DNA of 64,000 nucleotides from Novosphingobium sp. IK01 (GTDB lineage: Bacteria > Pseudomonadota > Alphaproteobacteria > Sphingomonadales > Sphingomonadaceae), in NCBI RefSeq assembly GCF_033242265.1, contig NZ_BTFW01000001.1:1054001-1118000 (forward strand), read 5' to 3'. Below, piece by piece: positions 36,443 to 46,827 of this stretch (within the stretch, counting starts at the first letter, position 1; each line of letters opens with the position of its first letter). The translations under genes were made by a program, and so were the position numbers. The notes beneath the pieces are model-generated. The model saw only the letters and a program-made list of their open reading frames with translations, did not search any database and had not been told where the DNA came from.

Positions 36443-37006
36443 TCAACCCGCCTTGCCGACGTACGTGCGTTCGTAGACGTCCACCACGATGCGCGTGCCG
36501 CTTTCGATATGCGGCGGCACCAGAATGCGCACGCCGTTGTCGAGCACGGCGGGCTTGTACGACGAAGAAGCGGTCTGGCCCTTCACCACGGCGTCGGCCT
36601 CGACGATGGTGGCTTCGACGGTTTCGGGCAGTTCGACCGAGATCGGGCGCTCGTCATACATTTCGAGCAGAACGGTCATGCCGTCCTGAAGGAAGGCAGC
36701 GGCATCGCCCAGAAGATCGCGCGGCAGGGTGATCTGGTCGTAGGTTTCCACGTCCATGAACACGAGGTCTTCGCCCTCGGCATAGAGGAACTGGAAGTCC
36801 TTGGTGTCGAGACGCACGCGCTCGACCGTATCGGCGCTGCGGAAGCGCACGTTGGTCTTGCGCCCGTCGATCAGGTTCTTCATTTCGACCTGCATGAACG
36901 CACCGCCCTTGCCGGGCTGGGTGTGCTGGGTCTTGGCAACCTTCCAGATGCCTTTTTCGTATTCCAGGATATTGCCCGGACGGATGTCCACGCCGCTGAT
37001 CTTCAT
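36443..37006 (-). CDS. efp: elongation factor P
   Basis: EF-P rescues ribosomes stalled at polyproline stretches. The 187-aa product has the three-domain family length and the tip loop QPGKGGAF with the modifiable K33. The Lys suggests EpmA-type beta-lysylation or no modification, but the modifying gene is not in this window. It is translationally close to suhB and starts its operon. Confidence 0.97.
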   Translation of the reverse strand: MKISGVDIRPGNILEYEKGIWKVAKTQHTQPGKGGAFMQVEMKNLIDGRKTNVRFRSADTVERVRLDTKDFQFLYAEGEDLVFMDVETYDQITLPRDLLGDAAAFLQDGMTVLLEMYDERPISVELPETVEATIVEADAVVKGQTASSSYKPAVLDNGVRILVPPHIESGTRIVVDVYERTYVGKAG

Positions 37007-37099
37007 GATGGAAAGAGCCCTGACGAGTATGGGAAAGCGCGCGCCTTAGCCCAGGTCGCCGATTGCTTCAAGCCGGTGCTGCGTGCTAGCGGGTCGGAC

Positions 37100-37552
37100 A
37101 TGACAAAGCGCCCCGCTCTCTGTGCTGCTCTCCGCCCTGCTCTCGTGCCGGTTTCCTGCCTGCTGCTGGCAATTACCGCCGCCCCCCCCGCCTTCGCGAC
37201 GCCCGGCGGCGACCTGAGCACGCTGCACAATGGCCGCTGGACTTGCGAAATGCCCGGAACCGCCGTGTCGCAGCCCAAACCCGAAGCCAGCGAAGGCTTC
37301 CGCATCATGCCCGATTCCAGCTATCGCACGCCCGATGGCACGTCGGGTGGCGGCTACCTCCTGCTCGGGCGGGCGCTGACGTTCACCTCGGGGCCCTACA
37401 ATGGCCGCCGGTTCGAGGCGCAGAGCGCCAGCACCGTCCTGCAACTCGACAGCGACGGGCGCCGCACGGGCCTGCGCTGCGTGCGCGTCGGCCCGCCAGT
37501 GGGCGGTTTCTCCGACGCGCCGCAAGCGGTCCTGACCGACGGCAGCAACTGA
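37100..37552 (+). CDS. exported protein of unknown function
   Basis: I do not recognise the family. The 150-aa product has a clear signal peptide (ALVPVSCLLLAITAAPPAFA) and a compact mature domain with two Cys (WTCEMPG and LRCVRVG) that may form a disulfide in the periplasm, and glycine-rich turns (DGTSGGGYLL). ATG at 37100 is chosen because the upstream frame is antisense to efp. It is divergent from efp with about 90 bases between and convergent with the OPT gene. Confidence 0.75.
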   Translation: MTKRPALCAALRPALVPVSCLLLAITAAPPAFATPGGDLSTLHNGRWTCEMPGTAVSQPKPEASEGFRIMPDSSYRTPDGTSGGGYLLLGRALTFTSGPYNGRRFEAQSASTVLQLDSDGRRTGLRCVRVGPPVGGFSDAPQAVLTDGSN

Positions 37553-37560
37553 TCAGCTGA

Positions 37561-39519
37561 TCACCGCACGGCCCGCACCATCCGGGCATAGGCATAGGCG
37601 ACCAGCGCGGCAAACAGCGCGAGCCCGAGCGGCATCGCCCACGCCCCCGTGCCCGCCACGGCCAGAATGTCGGCCTTGCCGCTTCCCGCCACGAGCGCGG
37701 CAAAGGCGATGTTGAACAGCCCGTCGCCCACGATCAGGCCCGTGGCGGTCAGCACCCCCATGCGCTCGGCCAGTGCCGGATCGCGCTGGCGTTCGGCCCA
37801 GCGATTGTAGACATGGCCCAGCACCGCGCCGACGACGACCGGCAGCGTGGTGGGCATCGGCAGATACATCCCCATGCCCACCGCCAGCGCGGGCAAGGCG
37901 CCCTTGCCGCGCGCGCGCAGGATCTCGTCGACGGCAATCGCCCCCGCGCCGATCAGCGCGCCCAGCCCCACCAGCGACCAGTCGAGCCCCTGCCCCAGCA
38001 CGCCCTGGATGATCGCCGAAATCAGCGCGGCTTGCGGCGCAGCCAGGGCATCGGGCCCGGCACCGGGCGCACCGACGAACCCGAACGTGCTGTTCAGCAG
38101 CGAGAGGATCGGCGGGATCACCAGCGAACCGAACACCACGCCCAGCGCCAGCGCGACCTGCTGGCGCCACGGTGTCGCGCCGACCAGTTCACCAGTCTTG
38201 AGGTCTTGCAGGTTGTCGTTGGAAATGGTCGCCACGCCGAAGACCAGCGCGGTCACGAACAGGGCAAAGGCCACCAGCGCCTTGCCCGATGCCGGATCGG
38301 CCAGATGCCCGAACAGCGCCAGCAGGACCAGCGCGATGCCCAGCGCCGCCAGAATGCCCACGCCCGAGATCGGGCTGTTCGAAGCCCCGATCAGCCCGGC
38401 CATATAGCCGCAGACCGAAGCGATGATCACGCCCGCGACCAGAACATAGAGCACCGTCGCCACGAGCGTCGCCACCAGGTGATCGGCCGCCGGGCCGCCG
38501 CTGGCAAAGCTCGCCAGAAGGCCCGCAATCGGCAGCATGAGCGCGAGGATCGTGCCCCCGACAAGGCCGATGGGCAAGTCGCGCTCGGTCAGGTCGAGCC
38601 CGGCATAGCCCTGCGCCGCGCGCGCGCGGCTCGCCGCCAGCGCGCCCGCGATCCCGCGCACGATCGGGCCGATCACCCGCAGCAGGGTCCAGATTGCGGC
38701 AACGCCGATGGTCCCGGCACCGATAAAGCGGATCTTGGCGCGGAATACGCCCGAGACGAAATCGGCCAGATCGGTACCCGCTGGTGCGCCCCCGGCGGTA
38801 TAGATCGGCAGCAGGACGCCAAAGCCGATGACGATCCCGCTCAAAATCGCAAGGCCCACGGCAAGGCCGACCAGATGGCCAACCCCGATCAGCGCGAGCG
38901 AAAGCCCGCCCCCCGCCGTTGTTGCCCCGCCGCCCAGACGGAACACCCCGCTCGCCTCCTCGGCCACCACGCCCAGCTTGGCCAGCAGCGGGTACCCGGC
39001 GGACAGCGCCGTTCCGGTCGCCACGGCGGCCAGACCCTTGCGGTTTTCCTCCGAGCCCGCCTCGCCCGCGCCGACCTTGAGCACTTCGGCAGCAGCCACG
39101 CCCTCGGGATAGGGCAGGTCCGACCCGGTCACCAGCGCGCGGCGCAGCGGAACCGAATACATCACCCCCAGAATGCCGCCGATGGCGATCACCGCCATCG
39201 ACTGCCAATAGGGAAAGCCGCTCCACCAGCCGACCATGACCAGACCTGGCAGCACGAAGACAATCGCCGAAAGCGTGCCCGCCGAACTGGCGATGGTCTG
39301 GACGATGTTGTTTTCCTGAATGGTCGATCCGGGCAGCAGCCGCAGGATCGCCATCGAGATCACCGCCGCGGGGATCGAGGTCGCAAAAGTCAGCCCGATG
39401 CGCAGGCCCAGATAGACATTGGCGGCGGTGAAGATCACCGTGAGCAGCGCGCCGAGCGCGACGCCGCGCCATGTCAATTCTTTGGGCGTGGGTTCGTGTG
39501 GGTGGGTCTTGGCCGTCAT
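37561..39519 (-). CDS. OPT-family oligopeptide transporter
   Basis: This 652-aa inner-membrane protein has about 14-16 hydrophobic segments spread over the whole length and family motifs such as GLRIGLTFATSIPAAVISM and the region around PYPEGVAAAEVLKVG. OPT proteins import small peptides or metal-chelate compounds by proton symport. ATG at 39519 follows AGGAGAAAC. Two copies of a dispersed palindromic repeat lie just upstream (39585-39652). Confidence 0.92.
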   Translation of the reverse strand: MTAKTHPHEPTPKELTWRGVALGALLTVIFTAANVYLGLRIGLTFATSIPAAVISMAILRLLPGSTIQENNIVQTIASSAGTLSAIVFVLPGLVMVGWWSGFPYWQSMAVIAIGGILGVMYSVPLRRALVTGSDLPYPEGVAAAEVLKVGAGEAGSEENRKGLAAVATGTALSAGYPLLAKLGVVAEEASGVFRLGGGATTAGGGLSLALIGVGHLVGLAVGLAILSGIVIGFGVLLPIYTAGGAPAGTDLADFVSGVFRAKIRFIGAGTIGVAAIWTLLRVIGPIVRGIAGALAASRARAAQGYAGLDLTERDLPIGLVGGTILALMLPIAGLLASFASGGPAADHLVATLVATVLYVLVAGVIIASVCGYMAGLIGASNSPISGVGILAALGIALVLLALFGHLADPASGKALVAFALFVTALVFGVATISNDNLQDLKTGELVGATPWRQQVALALGVVFGSLVIPPILSLLNSTFGFVGAPGAGPDALAAPQAALISAIIQGVLGQGLDWSLVGLGALIGAGAIAVDEILRARGKGALPALAVGMGMYLPMPTTLPVVVGAVLGHVYNRWAERQRDPALAERMGVLTATGLIVGDGLFNIAFAALVAGSGKADILAVAGTGAWAMPLGLALFAALVAYAYARMVRAVR

Positions 39520-39584
39520 GTCACGTTTCTCCTGCGCGCAAGGCGCGAGGTTTCGCGAAAAATGGAAAAAAGAAAAGGCTGACG

Positions 39585-39652
39585 CAGGGGCCAAGGGCCC
39601 CTGCACCCCATTATCTTTGGGGCCAAAGGCCCCTGCACCCCATTATCTTTGG
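39585..39652. repeat. two tandem copies of a palindromic ACCCCATTATCT repeat
   Basis: A GGGGCC...GGCCCC hairpin followed by CACCCCATTATCTTTGG occurs twice with a 32-bp period (the conserved tails are at 39604-39620 and 39636-39652). A third copy with the same plan lies at 47871-47904. The spread suggests a REP-like intergenic element. Confidence 0.88.
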
Positions 39653-39677
39653 CCGGTATGGCGCAAACTGGCCAGGT

Positions 39678-40337
39678 TCAGGCCAGACCTTCGGTCTCGC
39701 GCGGGGGGGCCGCCCTGATCGCCTCGATGAAGGCGGCCACGGCTTGGGCCTCGTTCATGCCATCGGCATTCCACACCGCCGCGCTCACCGCGAGGAAATC
39801 GGCGCCCGCGCTCACCAGCGGGGCGCAATTGGCCTGGGTGATCCCGCCAATGGCCACGCAGGGCAGTTCGAACAGGGTCGACCACCAGGTCAGGATGTCG
39901 GGCTCGGCGCGGTGCTTGGCATCCTTCGTCGTGCTCGGGAAAAAGGCGCCGAAGGCCACGTAGTCGGCCCCGGCCTCGCCCGCTTCCATCGCCAGATGGC
40001 GGCTGCCGTGGCAGGTCACCCCGATCTGCACGTCGCGGCCCAGACGCTGGCGGGCCTCGGCCACGTCGCCGTCTTCCTGCCCCAGATGGACCCCGTCGGC
40101 GCCCAGGCGCTTGGCGAGGCCGACCGAATCGTTGACGATGAAGGCCACGTCGCGATCGGCGCAGATCCGCTGAAGCGGCTCGGCCAGACGCGCCGCGCCA
40201 TGCTCGTCGATGTCCTTGACGCGGAACTGGAAGGCCGCAACCGGCCCGGCATCGAGCGCGCGGGCAAGGCGATCGGGGAAAGCGCCGGTCACATCGAGCG
40301 GCGAGATCAGATAAAGCTGGCTGGCAAGATCGGTCAT
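39678..40337 (-). CDS. thiE: thiamine-phosphate synthase
   Basis: ThiE joins the pyrimidine and thiazole parts of thiamine. The 219-aa TIM-barrel protein has the expected FQFRVKD, FIVNDSVGLAKRLGADGVHLGQ, VTCHGS and AIGGITQAN motifs, with the GQED-type phosphate/Mg binding region. ATG at 40337 follows AAGG. No TPP riboswitch is seen upstream and no other thi gene is adjacent; it lies behind the aldolase gene and its terminator. Confidence 0.94.
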   Translation of the reverse strand: MTDLASQLYLISPLDVTGAFPDRLARALDAGPVAAFQFRVKDIDEHGAARLAEPLQRICADRDVAFIVNDSVGLAKRLGADGVHLGQEDGDVAEARQRLGRDVQIGVTCHGSRHLAMEAGEAGADYVAFGAFFPSTTKDAKHRAEPDILTWWSTLFELPCVAIGGITQANCAPLVSAGADFLAVSAAVWNADGMNEAQAVAAFIEAIRAAPPRETEGLA

Positions 40338-40364
40338 CCTTGCGCCCCTAGCCCGTTCGCCCGT

Positions 40365-40403
40365 CCCAGTCCATTGGCCCAGTCCATTGGCCCCGTCCAT
40401 CGC
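40365..40403. repeat. 13-bp tandem repeat upstream of thiE
   Basis: CCCAGTCCATTGG occurs twice in perfect tandem (40365-40377, 40378-40390), then once in degenerate form to 40403. It is intergenic; no function is apparent. Confidence 0.85.
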
Positions 40404-40432
40404 CCCCAAAACCGCACGACGCCCAAGAAAAA

Positions 40433-40458
40433 GCGCCCCGGAGTTTCCCCCGGAGCGC
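40433..40458 (-). terminator. intrinsic terminator of the aldolase gene
   Basis: GCGCCCCGG (40433-40441) and CCGGAGCGC (40450-40458) pair with one G-U; on the - strand TTTTTCTTGG follows the stem. Confidence 0.85.
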
Positions 40459-40486
40459 CTTTCACGCGTCAAGCCTGCAAAAAAAA

Positions 40487-41389
40487 TCAGGCTGCGACGA
40501 GCTTGTTCACCGAACCGGCGAAGATTTCGTCGATCGCGCCGCCCAGCGCCGCGTCGAATTCTTCCGGCGTCATCTGATAGCGCAGGTCTTCGAGCAGGGC
40601 GCGGCTGAAGCTGGCGATGATGCCCTTGTTCTTGGCCAGTTCGGCGCAGGCTTCGGGGCGCGCAAAGCCGCCCGAGAGCGCCACGACGCGCAGCACCTTG
40701 GGGTGATCGACCAGCGCGTCGAACGTGCCGGGCACCTTGGGCAGCGAGAGCTTGAGCATCACCTGCACGCCTTCGGGCAGGGCGTCGAGTTCCTTGAGGA
40801 TCTCGGCGGCGAGGATCGCGTCGCATTCGGCGCGGGTTTCGCTCTTGATGTTCACTTCGGGCTCGATGATCGGCATCAGGCCACCGGCAAGGATCTGCTT
40901 GCCGATCTCGAACTGCTGCTTGACCACGGCGGCGATGCCTTCGGCATTGGCCGAGTGGATCACCGAGCGTTCCTTGGAGCCGAACACACCCAGCGCCTTC
41001 GAGCGGGCGACGAGCGCGTCGAGTTCGGGCATCGGCTTCATCAGCTGCACGCCGTTGGCTTCGTCCTCAAGGCCCTTGTCGACCTTGATGAAGGGCACCA
41101 CGCCCTTTTCGATCAGCGCGGTGGGAACCGGCTTGCCATCGACAGTGCCGTCCATGGTGCGTTCGAACAGGATCGCGCCGATCACCTTGTCGCCCGAAAA
41201 GGCGTCCGAGCGGATGATGCGGCTGCGCATCTCGTGGATGAGACCGAACATCTCTTCTTCGCTCGAATAGGCGTCGGCCTCGACGCCGTACCCCTTGAGC
41301 GCCTTGGGGGTCGAGCCCCCGCTCTGGTCGAGAGCGGCGATGAAGCCATGTCCGGCGGCCATCTTTTCGGTCATTTCAGCGTGGTTCAT
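40487..41389 (-). CDS. fructose-bisphosphate aldolase, class I
   Basis: This Schiff-base aldolase splits fructose-1,6-bisphosphate to triose phosphates. The 300-aa product has the class I opening FIAALDQSGGSTPKAL, the substrate region VVPFIKVDKGL, GLMPIIEPEVN and the Lys-bearing VMLKLSLPK. It follows pgk, separated by a terminator and 174 bases, so it has its own promoter. Class I aldolase next to pgk is usual in sphingomonads. Confidence 0.95.
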   Translation of the reverse strand: MNHAEMTEKMAAGHGFIAALDQSGGSTPKALKGYGVEADAYSSEEEMFGLIHEMRSRIIRSDAFSGDKVIGAILFERTMDGTVDGKPVPTALIEKGVVPFIKVDKGLEDEANGVQLMKPMPELDALVARSKALGVFGSKERSVIHSANAEGIAAVVKQQFEIGKQILAGGLMPIIEPEVNIKSETRAECDAILAAEILKELDALPEGVQVMLKLSLPKVPGTFDALVDHPKVLRVVALSGGFARPEACAELAKNKGIIASFSRALLEDLRYQMTPEEFDAALGGAIDEIFAGSVNKLVAA

Positions 41390-41513
41390 GGATCATCCTA
41401 TGACTTGGAGGGCCTGAAAACTGGAGGGCTTGCGAACGAGCGCGCACGCACGGAGTATGACCCCAAAGCGCCGCGAATCTGACTACGCATACCTATGCAG
41501 AGTACAAAAATAA

Positions 41514-41546
41514 ACAGGCACGCGCTGCACTGCAACACGCGCCTGT
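41514..41546 (-). terminator. intrinsic terminator of pgk
   Basis: ACAGGC (41514-41519) pairs with GCCTGT (41541-41546), extended by CGCG/CGCG inside; on the - strand the stem is followed by TTTATTTTTG. Confidence 0.85.
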
Positions 41547-41563
41547 CAGATCAGAACTGGAAA

Positions 41564-42760
41564 TCAGGCTTCCAGCGCCGCAACGCCGGGAAGTTCCTTG
41601 CCTTCCATCCATTCGAGGAAAGCGCCGCCTGCGGTTGAAATATACGAGAAATCAGCCGCAACACCGGCATGGTTGAGCGCGGCGACGGTATCCCCGCCCC
41701 CGGCCACCGAAACCAGCGAGCCTTCCTTGGTCAGCGCCGCCGCCGTGCGGGCCAGCGCCACCGTGGCCGCATCGAACGGCGCCATCTCGAACGCGCCCAT
41801 CGGTCCGTTCCACACCAGCGTGCGGCAGGTCTTGAGCACGTCGCCCAGCGCCTCGACCGCAGCGGGCCCGACGTCGAGGATCATCTCGTCGGCGGCCACT
41901 TCGTGGACATTGGTGGTGCGCAGCGAGGCCGGGTTGGCCGCGAATTCCTTCGAGACCACGACATCGTAGGGCAGGTGGACGGTGCAACCGGCCTTGTCGG
42001 CATTGTCGAGGATTTCCTCGGCGGTGCCGGTCAGGTCGTGTTCGCACAACGACTTGCCCACATCCACGCCGCGCGCGGCGAGGAAGGTGTTGGCCATGCC
42101 GCCCCCGATGATCAGGTGGTCGACCTTGCCGACAAGGTGCTTGAGCACGTCGAGCTTGGTCGAGACCTTGGCCCCGCCAACGACGGCTGCCACCGGCTTG
42201 ACCGGGTTGCCCAGCGCCTTTTCGAGCGCTTCGAGTTCAGCCTGCATGGCGCGGCCCGCATAGGCGGGAAGCACATGGGCGAGCCCCTCGGTCGAGGCAT
42301 GGGCGCGGTGCGCGGCGGAAAAGGCGTCGTTCACATAGGCCTGGCCCAGCTTGGCGATGGCGGCGACGAGTTCGGGATCGTTCTTTTCCTCGCCCTTGTG
42401 GAAGCGGGTGTTTTCCAGAACGGCAATCGTGCCATCGGCCAGCGCGGCCACGGCCGCTTCGGCCTCGGCCCCGGCGCAATCGGCGATGAAGACCACTTCG
42501 CGGCCCAGCACATGGGCGAAGGCCGGAACGATCTGGGCCAGCGAATTGGCTTCGCTGCGTTCGCCCTTGGGGCGGCCGAAGTGCGCGAGGACGAGCACCT
42601 TGGCGCCCTTGTCGGCCAGTTCGGTCACCGTGGGGACAGCCGCGCGCAGGCGGGTATCGTCGCTCACCTTGCCATCGGCCATCGGCACGTTGAGGTCTTC
42701 ACGCACCAGCACGGCCTTGCCGGCCACGTCAACAAGATCGTCCAGAGTCTTGAAAGTCAT
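41564..42760 (-). CDS. pgk: phosphoglycerate kinase
   Basis: PGK transfers a phosphate between 1,3-bisphosphoglycerate and ADP in glycolysis. The 398-aa product has [30 protein letters not shown] and the nucleotide loop [11 protein letters not shown] at 42760 follows AAGGGG. It is 98 bases after gap and probably in the tkt-gap-pgk transcript; an upstream extension of the frame to 42850 lacks similarity. Confidence 0.97.
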   Translation of the reverse strand: MTFKTLDDLVDVAGKAVLVREDLNVPMADGKVSDDTRLRAAVPTVTELADKGAKVLVLAHFGRPKGERSEANSLAQIVPAFAHVLGREVVFIADCAGAEAEAAVAALADGTIAVLENTRFHKGEEKNDPELVAAIAKLGQAYVNDAFSAAHRAHASTEGLAHVLPAYAGRAMQAELEALEKALGNPVKPVAAVVGGAKVSTKLDVLKHLVGKVDHLIIGGGMANTFLAARGVDVGKSLCEHDLTGTAEEILDNADKAGCTVHLPYDVVVSKEFAANPASLRTTNVHEVAADEMILDVGPAAVEALGDVLKTCRTLVWNGPMGAFEMAPFDAATVALARTAAALTKEGSLVSVAGGGDTVAALNHAGVAADFSYISTAGGAFLEWMEGKELPGVAALEA

Positions 42761-42858
42761 GCAATTTGCCCCTTTGGAAAGAGAAAGGCCCGGCGCCCGC
42801 CCCCGCCCCCTTTCGCAAGGAGGCAGGCGCGCGGGCAACCGGGCCTTCAATCAGGCAA

Positions 42859-43866
42859 TCAGATCAGCGCAGCCATCGCGCCGGCGGTATCGACCATGCG
42901 GTTCGAGAAACCCCATTCGTTGTCGTACCACGAGAGCACGCGCACCAGCTTGCCGTCGATCACCGCGGTTTCGAGGCTGTCGATGGTCGACGAGTGCGAA
43001 TCGTGGTTGAAGTCGATCGAGACCAGCGGTTCCTCGGTATAGCCCAGAACGCCCTTGAGCGGGCCTTCCGCCGCTGCCTTGAGCAGGGCGTTGACTTCTT
43101 CCTTGGTGGTGTCGCGCTTGGGCTGGAAGGTCAGGTCGACGACCGAGACGTTCGGGGTCGGCACGCGGATGGCCGAACCGTCGAGCTTGCCCTTGAGTTC
43201 GGGCAGAACCTCGCCCACGGCGCGCGCGGCGCCGGTGGTGGTGGGGATCATGCTCATCGCCGCGGCGCGCGAACGGCGCGGGTCGGAGTGGATCTGGTCG
43301 AGGATCTTCTGGTCGTTGGTGTAGCTGTGGATCGTGGTCATCAGGCCACGCTCGATGCCGATCGAATCGTTGAGCACCTTGGCGAACGGCGCGAGGCAGT
43401 TCGTGGTGCACGACGCGTTCGAGACGATCACGTGCTCGGCGGTCAGCTTGTCGTCGTTGACGCCGAAGACGACCGTGAGGTCGACGTTCTTGGCCGGAGC
43501 CGAGATCAGCACCTTCTTGGCGCCCGCGTCGATGTGCTTCTGGCCGCCTTCACGGTCGCAGAAGAAGCCGGTGCATTCGAGCGCGATGTCGACGCCCAGT
43601 TCCGCGTGCGGCAGCTTGGCCGGATCGCGTTCGGCGGTCACCTTGATGCGCTTGCCGTCGATGACCAGGTCATCGCCGTCGACCTCGACAGTGCCGGGGA
43701 AGGCGCCGTGAACGCTGTCGCGCTTGAACAGCAGCGCGTTGGCCTTGGGGCTGGCCAGGTCGTTGATCGCCACCAGTTCGAGACCACAGTCGGGACGTTC
43801 AAGAATGGCACGGGCCACATTGCGGCCGATACGCCCGAAACCGTTGATTGCAACCTTGGTCGCCAT
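42859..43866 (-). CDS. gap: glyceraldehyde-3-phosphate dehydrogenase
   Basis: GAPDH oxidises and phosphorylates glyceraldehyde-3-phosphate. The 335-aa product has the NAD motif [13 protein letters not shown], the catalytic Cys in [12 protein letters not shown] and the His in TTTIHSYT-like [10 protein letters not shown]. Asp at NDLA favours NAD over NADP. ATG at 43866 follows GGGAG. It sits between tkt and pgk in one direction. Confidence 0.97.
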   Translation of the reverse strand: MATKVAINGFGRIGRNVARAILERPDCGLELVAINDLASPKANALLFKRDSVHGAFPGTVEVDGDDLVIDGKRIKVTAERDPAKLPHAELGVDIALECTGFFCDREGGQKHIDAGAKKVLISAPAKNVDLTVVFGVNDDKLTAEHVIVSNASCTTNCLAPFAKVLNDSIGIERGLMTTIHSYTNDQKILDQIHSDPRRSRAAAMSMIPTTTGAARAVGEVLPELKGKLDGSAIRVPTPNVSVVDLTFQPKRDTTKEEVNALLKAAAEGPLKGVLGYTEEPLVSIDFNHDSHSSTIDSLETAVIDGKLVRVLSWYDNEWGFSNRMVDTAGAMAALI

Positions 43867-43952
43867 GGTCTTACTCCCTCGATTTGAAGAGACTGGAATA
43901 TTTATAGAATTATCTGCCTGTTCGGCCCTGCACGCCCGGCCCCGCCGGGCGC

Positions 43953-45920
43953 TCACCCGAGACGGGCGAGCACCTGGGGAACGATCTTGGCGACGGTCAG
44001 CCCGAAGTGATCGAACAGCACCGGCGCGGGGGCCGAGGCCCCGAAGCTGTCGATGCCGATGGTCAGGCCATCGCCGACATACTTCTGCCAGCCCAGCGTC
44101 ACGCCAGCCTCGATCGAGACCTTGAGCACGCCCGCGGGCAGCACGTCGGCCTTGTAGGCGGCGTCCTGCTTCTCGAACAGTTCCCAGCTCGGCATCGAGA
44201 CGACATCGGCGCCGATGCCCTGCTCTTCGAGCGCCTTGGCGACATCGACCGCCAGCGACACTTCCGAACCGGTCGCCAGCAGCACGACCTTGCGCGCGGC
44301 CTGCGCCGAAACGAGGCGATAGGCGCCCTGCGCGCTCAGCATCGCGCCGTCGTGGCGCAGCTGGGGCAGGTTCTGGCGGGTCAGCGCGAGGACCGAAGGC
44401 GTCTCGGGCGAAGCGAGCGCGATGTTCCAGCATTCGGCGGTTTCCACCGCGTCGGCGGGGCGGAAGACCTGAAGGTTGGGGATCATGCGCAGGCTCATGA
44501 TCGTCTCGACCGGCTGGTGGGTCGGGCCGTCTTCACCCAGACCGATCGAATCGTGCGTGAGCACGTAGATCACCCGCAGGTGCTGGAGCGCCGACATGCG
44601 GATCGCATTGCGGCAGTAGTCGGCAAAGATCAGGAAGGTGCCGCCATAGGGAATGATCCCGCCGTGCAGCGCCATGCCGTTCATCGCCGCAGCCATGCCG
44701 AATTCGCGAATGCCGTAATAGATATAGCGACCGGCATAGTCGGCCGGACCGAACGGCGTGGTGGCCTTGGTCTTGGTGTTGTTCGAGCCGGTCAGGTCGG
44801 CCGAACCGCCAACCATTTCGGGCACGAGCGGGGTCAGCACCTCAAGCGCCAGCTCCGAAGCCTTGCGCGTGGCGATGTTCTGGCTCTTTTCGAGCCACTG
44901 GGCAAAGGCCTTGCCCGCTTCCTCGCCCGAAGGCAGCTCGCCAGCCATGCGGCGCATGAATTCGGCGCCCTGCGGCGCGGCGGCGAGGCGCGCGTCCCAC
45001 TCGGCATGGAGGTCGCGGCCAGCATCGCCCGTGGCGCGCCAGTCGGCCATGATCTGCGCCGGAATCTCGAAGGGAGCCGCGCTCCAGCCCAGATATTCGC
45101 GGGCCGCGGCGATCTCGTCCTTGCCCAGCGGCGAACCGTGGACATTGTGGCCGCCCTGCTTGTTGGGGGCGCCCTTGCCGATCACCGTGCGGCACGAGAT
45201 CAGCGAGGGACGGCCATCGGCCATGGCCGCGGCAATCGCGCGCTCGATGTCGACGAAATCGTGACCGTCGCAATCCTCGGTGTGCCAGCCGCTGGCTTCA
45301 TAGCGGCCAAGGATGTCTTCACTGGTCGAAAGCGAGGTGTCGCCGTCGATGGTGATCTTGTTGTTGTCCCACAGCACGATCAGGCGGCCAAGGCCGAGCG
45401 TACCGGCAAGGCCCACGGCCTCGTGGTTGATGCCTTCCATCAGGCACCCGTCGCCCGCGATCACCCAGGTGCGGTGATCGACCAGATCGCTGCCGAACTG
45501 GGCGTTGAGGTGGCGTTCGGCCATCGCCATGCCCACGGCCATGGCAAAACCCTGGCCCAGCGGGCCGGTCGTGCATTCGACGCCGGGCAGCAGGAAGTTT
45601 TCCGGGTGGCCGGCGCAAGGGCTGGTAAGCTGGCGGAAATCGCGGATGTCATCCATCGTGGGCTGGGCATAGCCCGAGAGATGAAGCAGCGAATAGAGCA
45701 GCATCGAGCCGTGCCCCGCCGACAGCACGAAGCGGTCGCGATCGGCCCACTTGGGCGCGCCAGGGTCGAACTTCAGGAAGCGCGACCACAGCACAGTGGC
45801 TACGTCGGCCATGCCCATGGGCATGCCGGGGTGGCCGGATTCCGCTGCCTGGACCGCGTCCATCGCCAGCGCACGGATCGCGTTGGCCATGTTTGCCAGC
45901 GCGGTCGGATCGCTTGTCAT
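43953..45920 (-). CDS. tkt: transketolase
   Basis: Transketolase is a thiamine-diphosphate enzyme of the pentose phosphate pathway. The 655-aa product has the start region [15 protein letters not shown], the ThDP motif GDGCLMEG...NN ([15 protein letters not shown] then LWDNNKI), the middle domain with [15 protein letters not shown], and a C-terminal domain. ATG at 45920 is chosen, with an alternative at 45944. It leads the tkt-gap-pgk set, which feeds the same triose phosphate pool. Confidence 0.96.
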   Translation of the reverse strand: MTSDPTALANMANAIRALAMDAVQAAESGHPGMPMGMADVATVLWSRFLKFDPGAPKWADRDRFVLSAGHGSMLLYSLLHLSGYAQPTMDDIRDFRQLTSPCAGHPENFLLPGVECTTGPLGQGFAMAVGMAMAERHLNAQFGSDLVDHRTWVIAGDGCLMEGINHEAVGLAGTLGLGRLIVLWDNNKITIDGDTSLSTSEDILGRYEASGWHTEDCDGHDFVDIERAIAAAMADGRPSLISCRTVIGKGAPNKQGGHNVHGSPLGKDEIAAAREYLGWSAAPFEIPAQIMADWRATGDAGRDLHAEWDARLAAAPQGAEFMRRMAGELPSGEEAGKAFAQWLEKSQNIATRKASELALEVLTPLVPEMVGGSADLTGSNNTKTKATTPFGPADYAGRYIYYGIREFGMAAAMNGMALHGGIIPYGGTFLIFADYCRNAIRMSALQHLRVIYVLTHDSIGLGEDGPTHQPVETIMSLRMIPNLQVFRPADAVETAECWNIALASPETPSVLALTRQNLPQLRHDGAMLSAQGAYRLVSAQAARKVVLLATGSEVSLAVDVAKALEEQGIGADVVSMPSWELFEKQDAAYKADVLPAGVLKVSIEAGVTLGWQKYVGDGLTIGIDSFGASAPAPVLFDHFGLTVAKIVPQVLARLG

Positions 45921-46174
45921 ACTCGAGTTAATGTCCTTTTGCACATCGAGGCCTTGCGCGCTCGGGCGCCGGTACGTGTTGATTCGGATAAATCGCCGCC
46001 TCTTTGGTTCCCCTGCCTGCCAGCGTCAAGAACAAGGGGCCCGGAATTGCGCGCAATTGGGCCATAGCTGCGATTGACAGCGCAGTCTGACCGCTTTTCA
46101 CTTCACCGATCCTTCCCCACATCCGTGCGCAGGGGGAATTTGCAGGGACGAGCCAGTGTGATACCGGTGAAGCC

Positions 46175-46414
46175 ATGGCTATACCAAATGGCACTTCAGA
46201 CCTTTTTTCCGCAGTTGAACGGATCGAACTGGCGCTGGCCCGCCTCGAAGGCGCGGTCGCCCAGCGCATGAACGAGCGCGAGACCCAGGCCGCAAAGGCG
46301 CAGTCGACCCAGGTCGAACTGAGCGAACTCAAGACCCGTCACCACAAGCTCAAGGAACGGGTCGATGCCCAGTTGCAACAACTCGACCTGCTGCTTTCCA
46401 GCCTGCCCCAATAA
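46175..46414 (+). CDS. small coiled-coil protein upstream of zapA
   Basis: I cannot name this family with confidence. The 79-aa product is almost entirely predicted helical/coiled-coil (AVERIELALARLEGAVAQR to LKERVDAQLQQLDLLLSSL), resembling DUF4164-type small proteins found before zapA in alphaproteobacteria. Position before zapA on the same strand, 60 bases away, suggests a cell-division link, which is inference only. Confidence 0.75.
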   Translation: MAIPNGTSDLFSAVERIELALARLEGAVAQRMNERETQAAKAQSTQVELSELKTRHHKLKERVDAQLQQLDLLLSSLPQ

Positions 46415-46474
46415 ATCGGCACCATCGACAACGACGCCTCACCCCCTGCTCCCTTCAAGGATCGCGATCCAGCC

Positions 46475-46822
46475 ATGCAGATGACCAACGTGACACTGGA
46501 CATTGGCGGCCGGGCGCTGACGATTGCGGTGGCCAGCGGCGAGGAAGCCCATGTCGAGATGCTCGGCCGGATGATCGACGAGCGCGTGCGACGCATGGGC
46601 ACGATCGCCAACCAGGGCGAGGCGCGCATGATGCTGTTTGCCTCGCTCATGCTTGCCGACGAACTGCACGAACTGCACAGCCGCCCAGCCCCGGAGCCCG
46701 TCACCACTACGGTCGAACCGCCGCCCGAACTGGTCGCCCGCGTGGCAGGCCTTGCCGAGCGGATCGAAAAACTCGCGCAAAATCTGGCCGCTCCCCTTGA
46801 GCCGGGCGAGACCATCGCCTAG
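46475..46822 (+). CDS. zapA: cell division protein ZapA
   Basis: ZapA binds and bundles FtsZ at the division ring. The 115-aa product has the N-terminal ZapA domain (NVTLDIGGRALTIAVASGEE, then EMLGRMIDERVRRM) and a C-terminal coiled coil (LVARVAGLAERIEKLAQNL). It is followed by the 6S RNA region and the 5-FTHF cyclo-ligase gene, an arrangement conserved in many Proteobacteria. Confidence 0.93.
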   Translation: MQMTNVTLDIGGRALTIAVASGEEAHVEMLGRMIDERVRRMGTIANQGEARMMLFASLMLADELHELHSRPAPEPVTTTVEPPPELVARVAGLAERIEKLAQNLAAPLEPGETIA

Positions 46823-46827
46823 ATCAG

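Noticed and set aside
37813..39582. Open frame of 589 codons on + opposite the OPT transporter gene
   Set aside because: Arg/Gln/His-rich mirror of hydrophobic segments, no gene-like features.
40338..40486. TPP riboswitch in front of thiE
   Set aside because: No CTGAGA or ACCTGATC-like conserved core is present; the region has a terminator and a 13-bp tandem repeat instead.
44007..46067. Open frame of 686 codons on + opposite transketolase
   Set aside because: Antisense shadow; transketolase motifs on - are complete.
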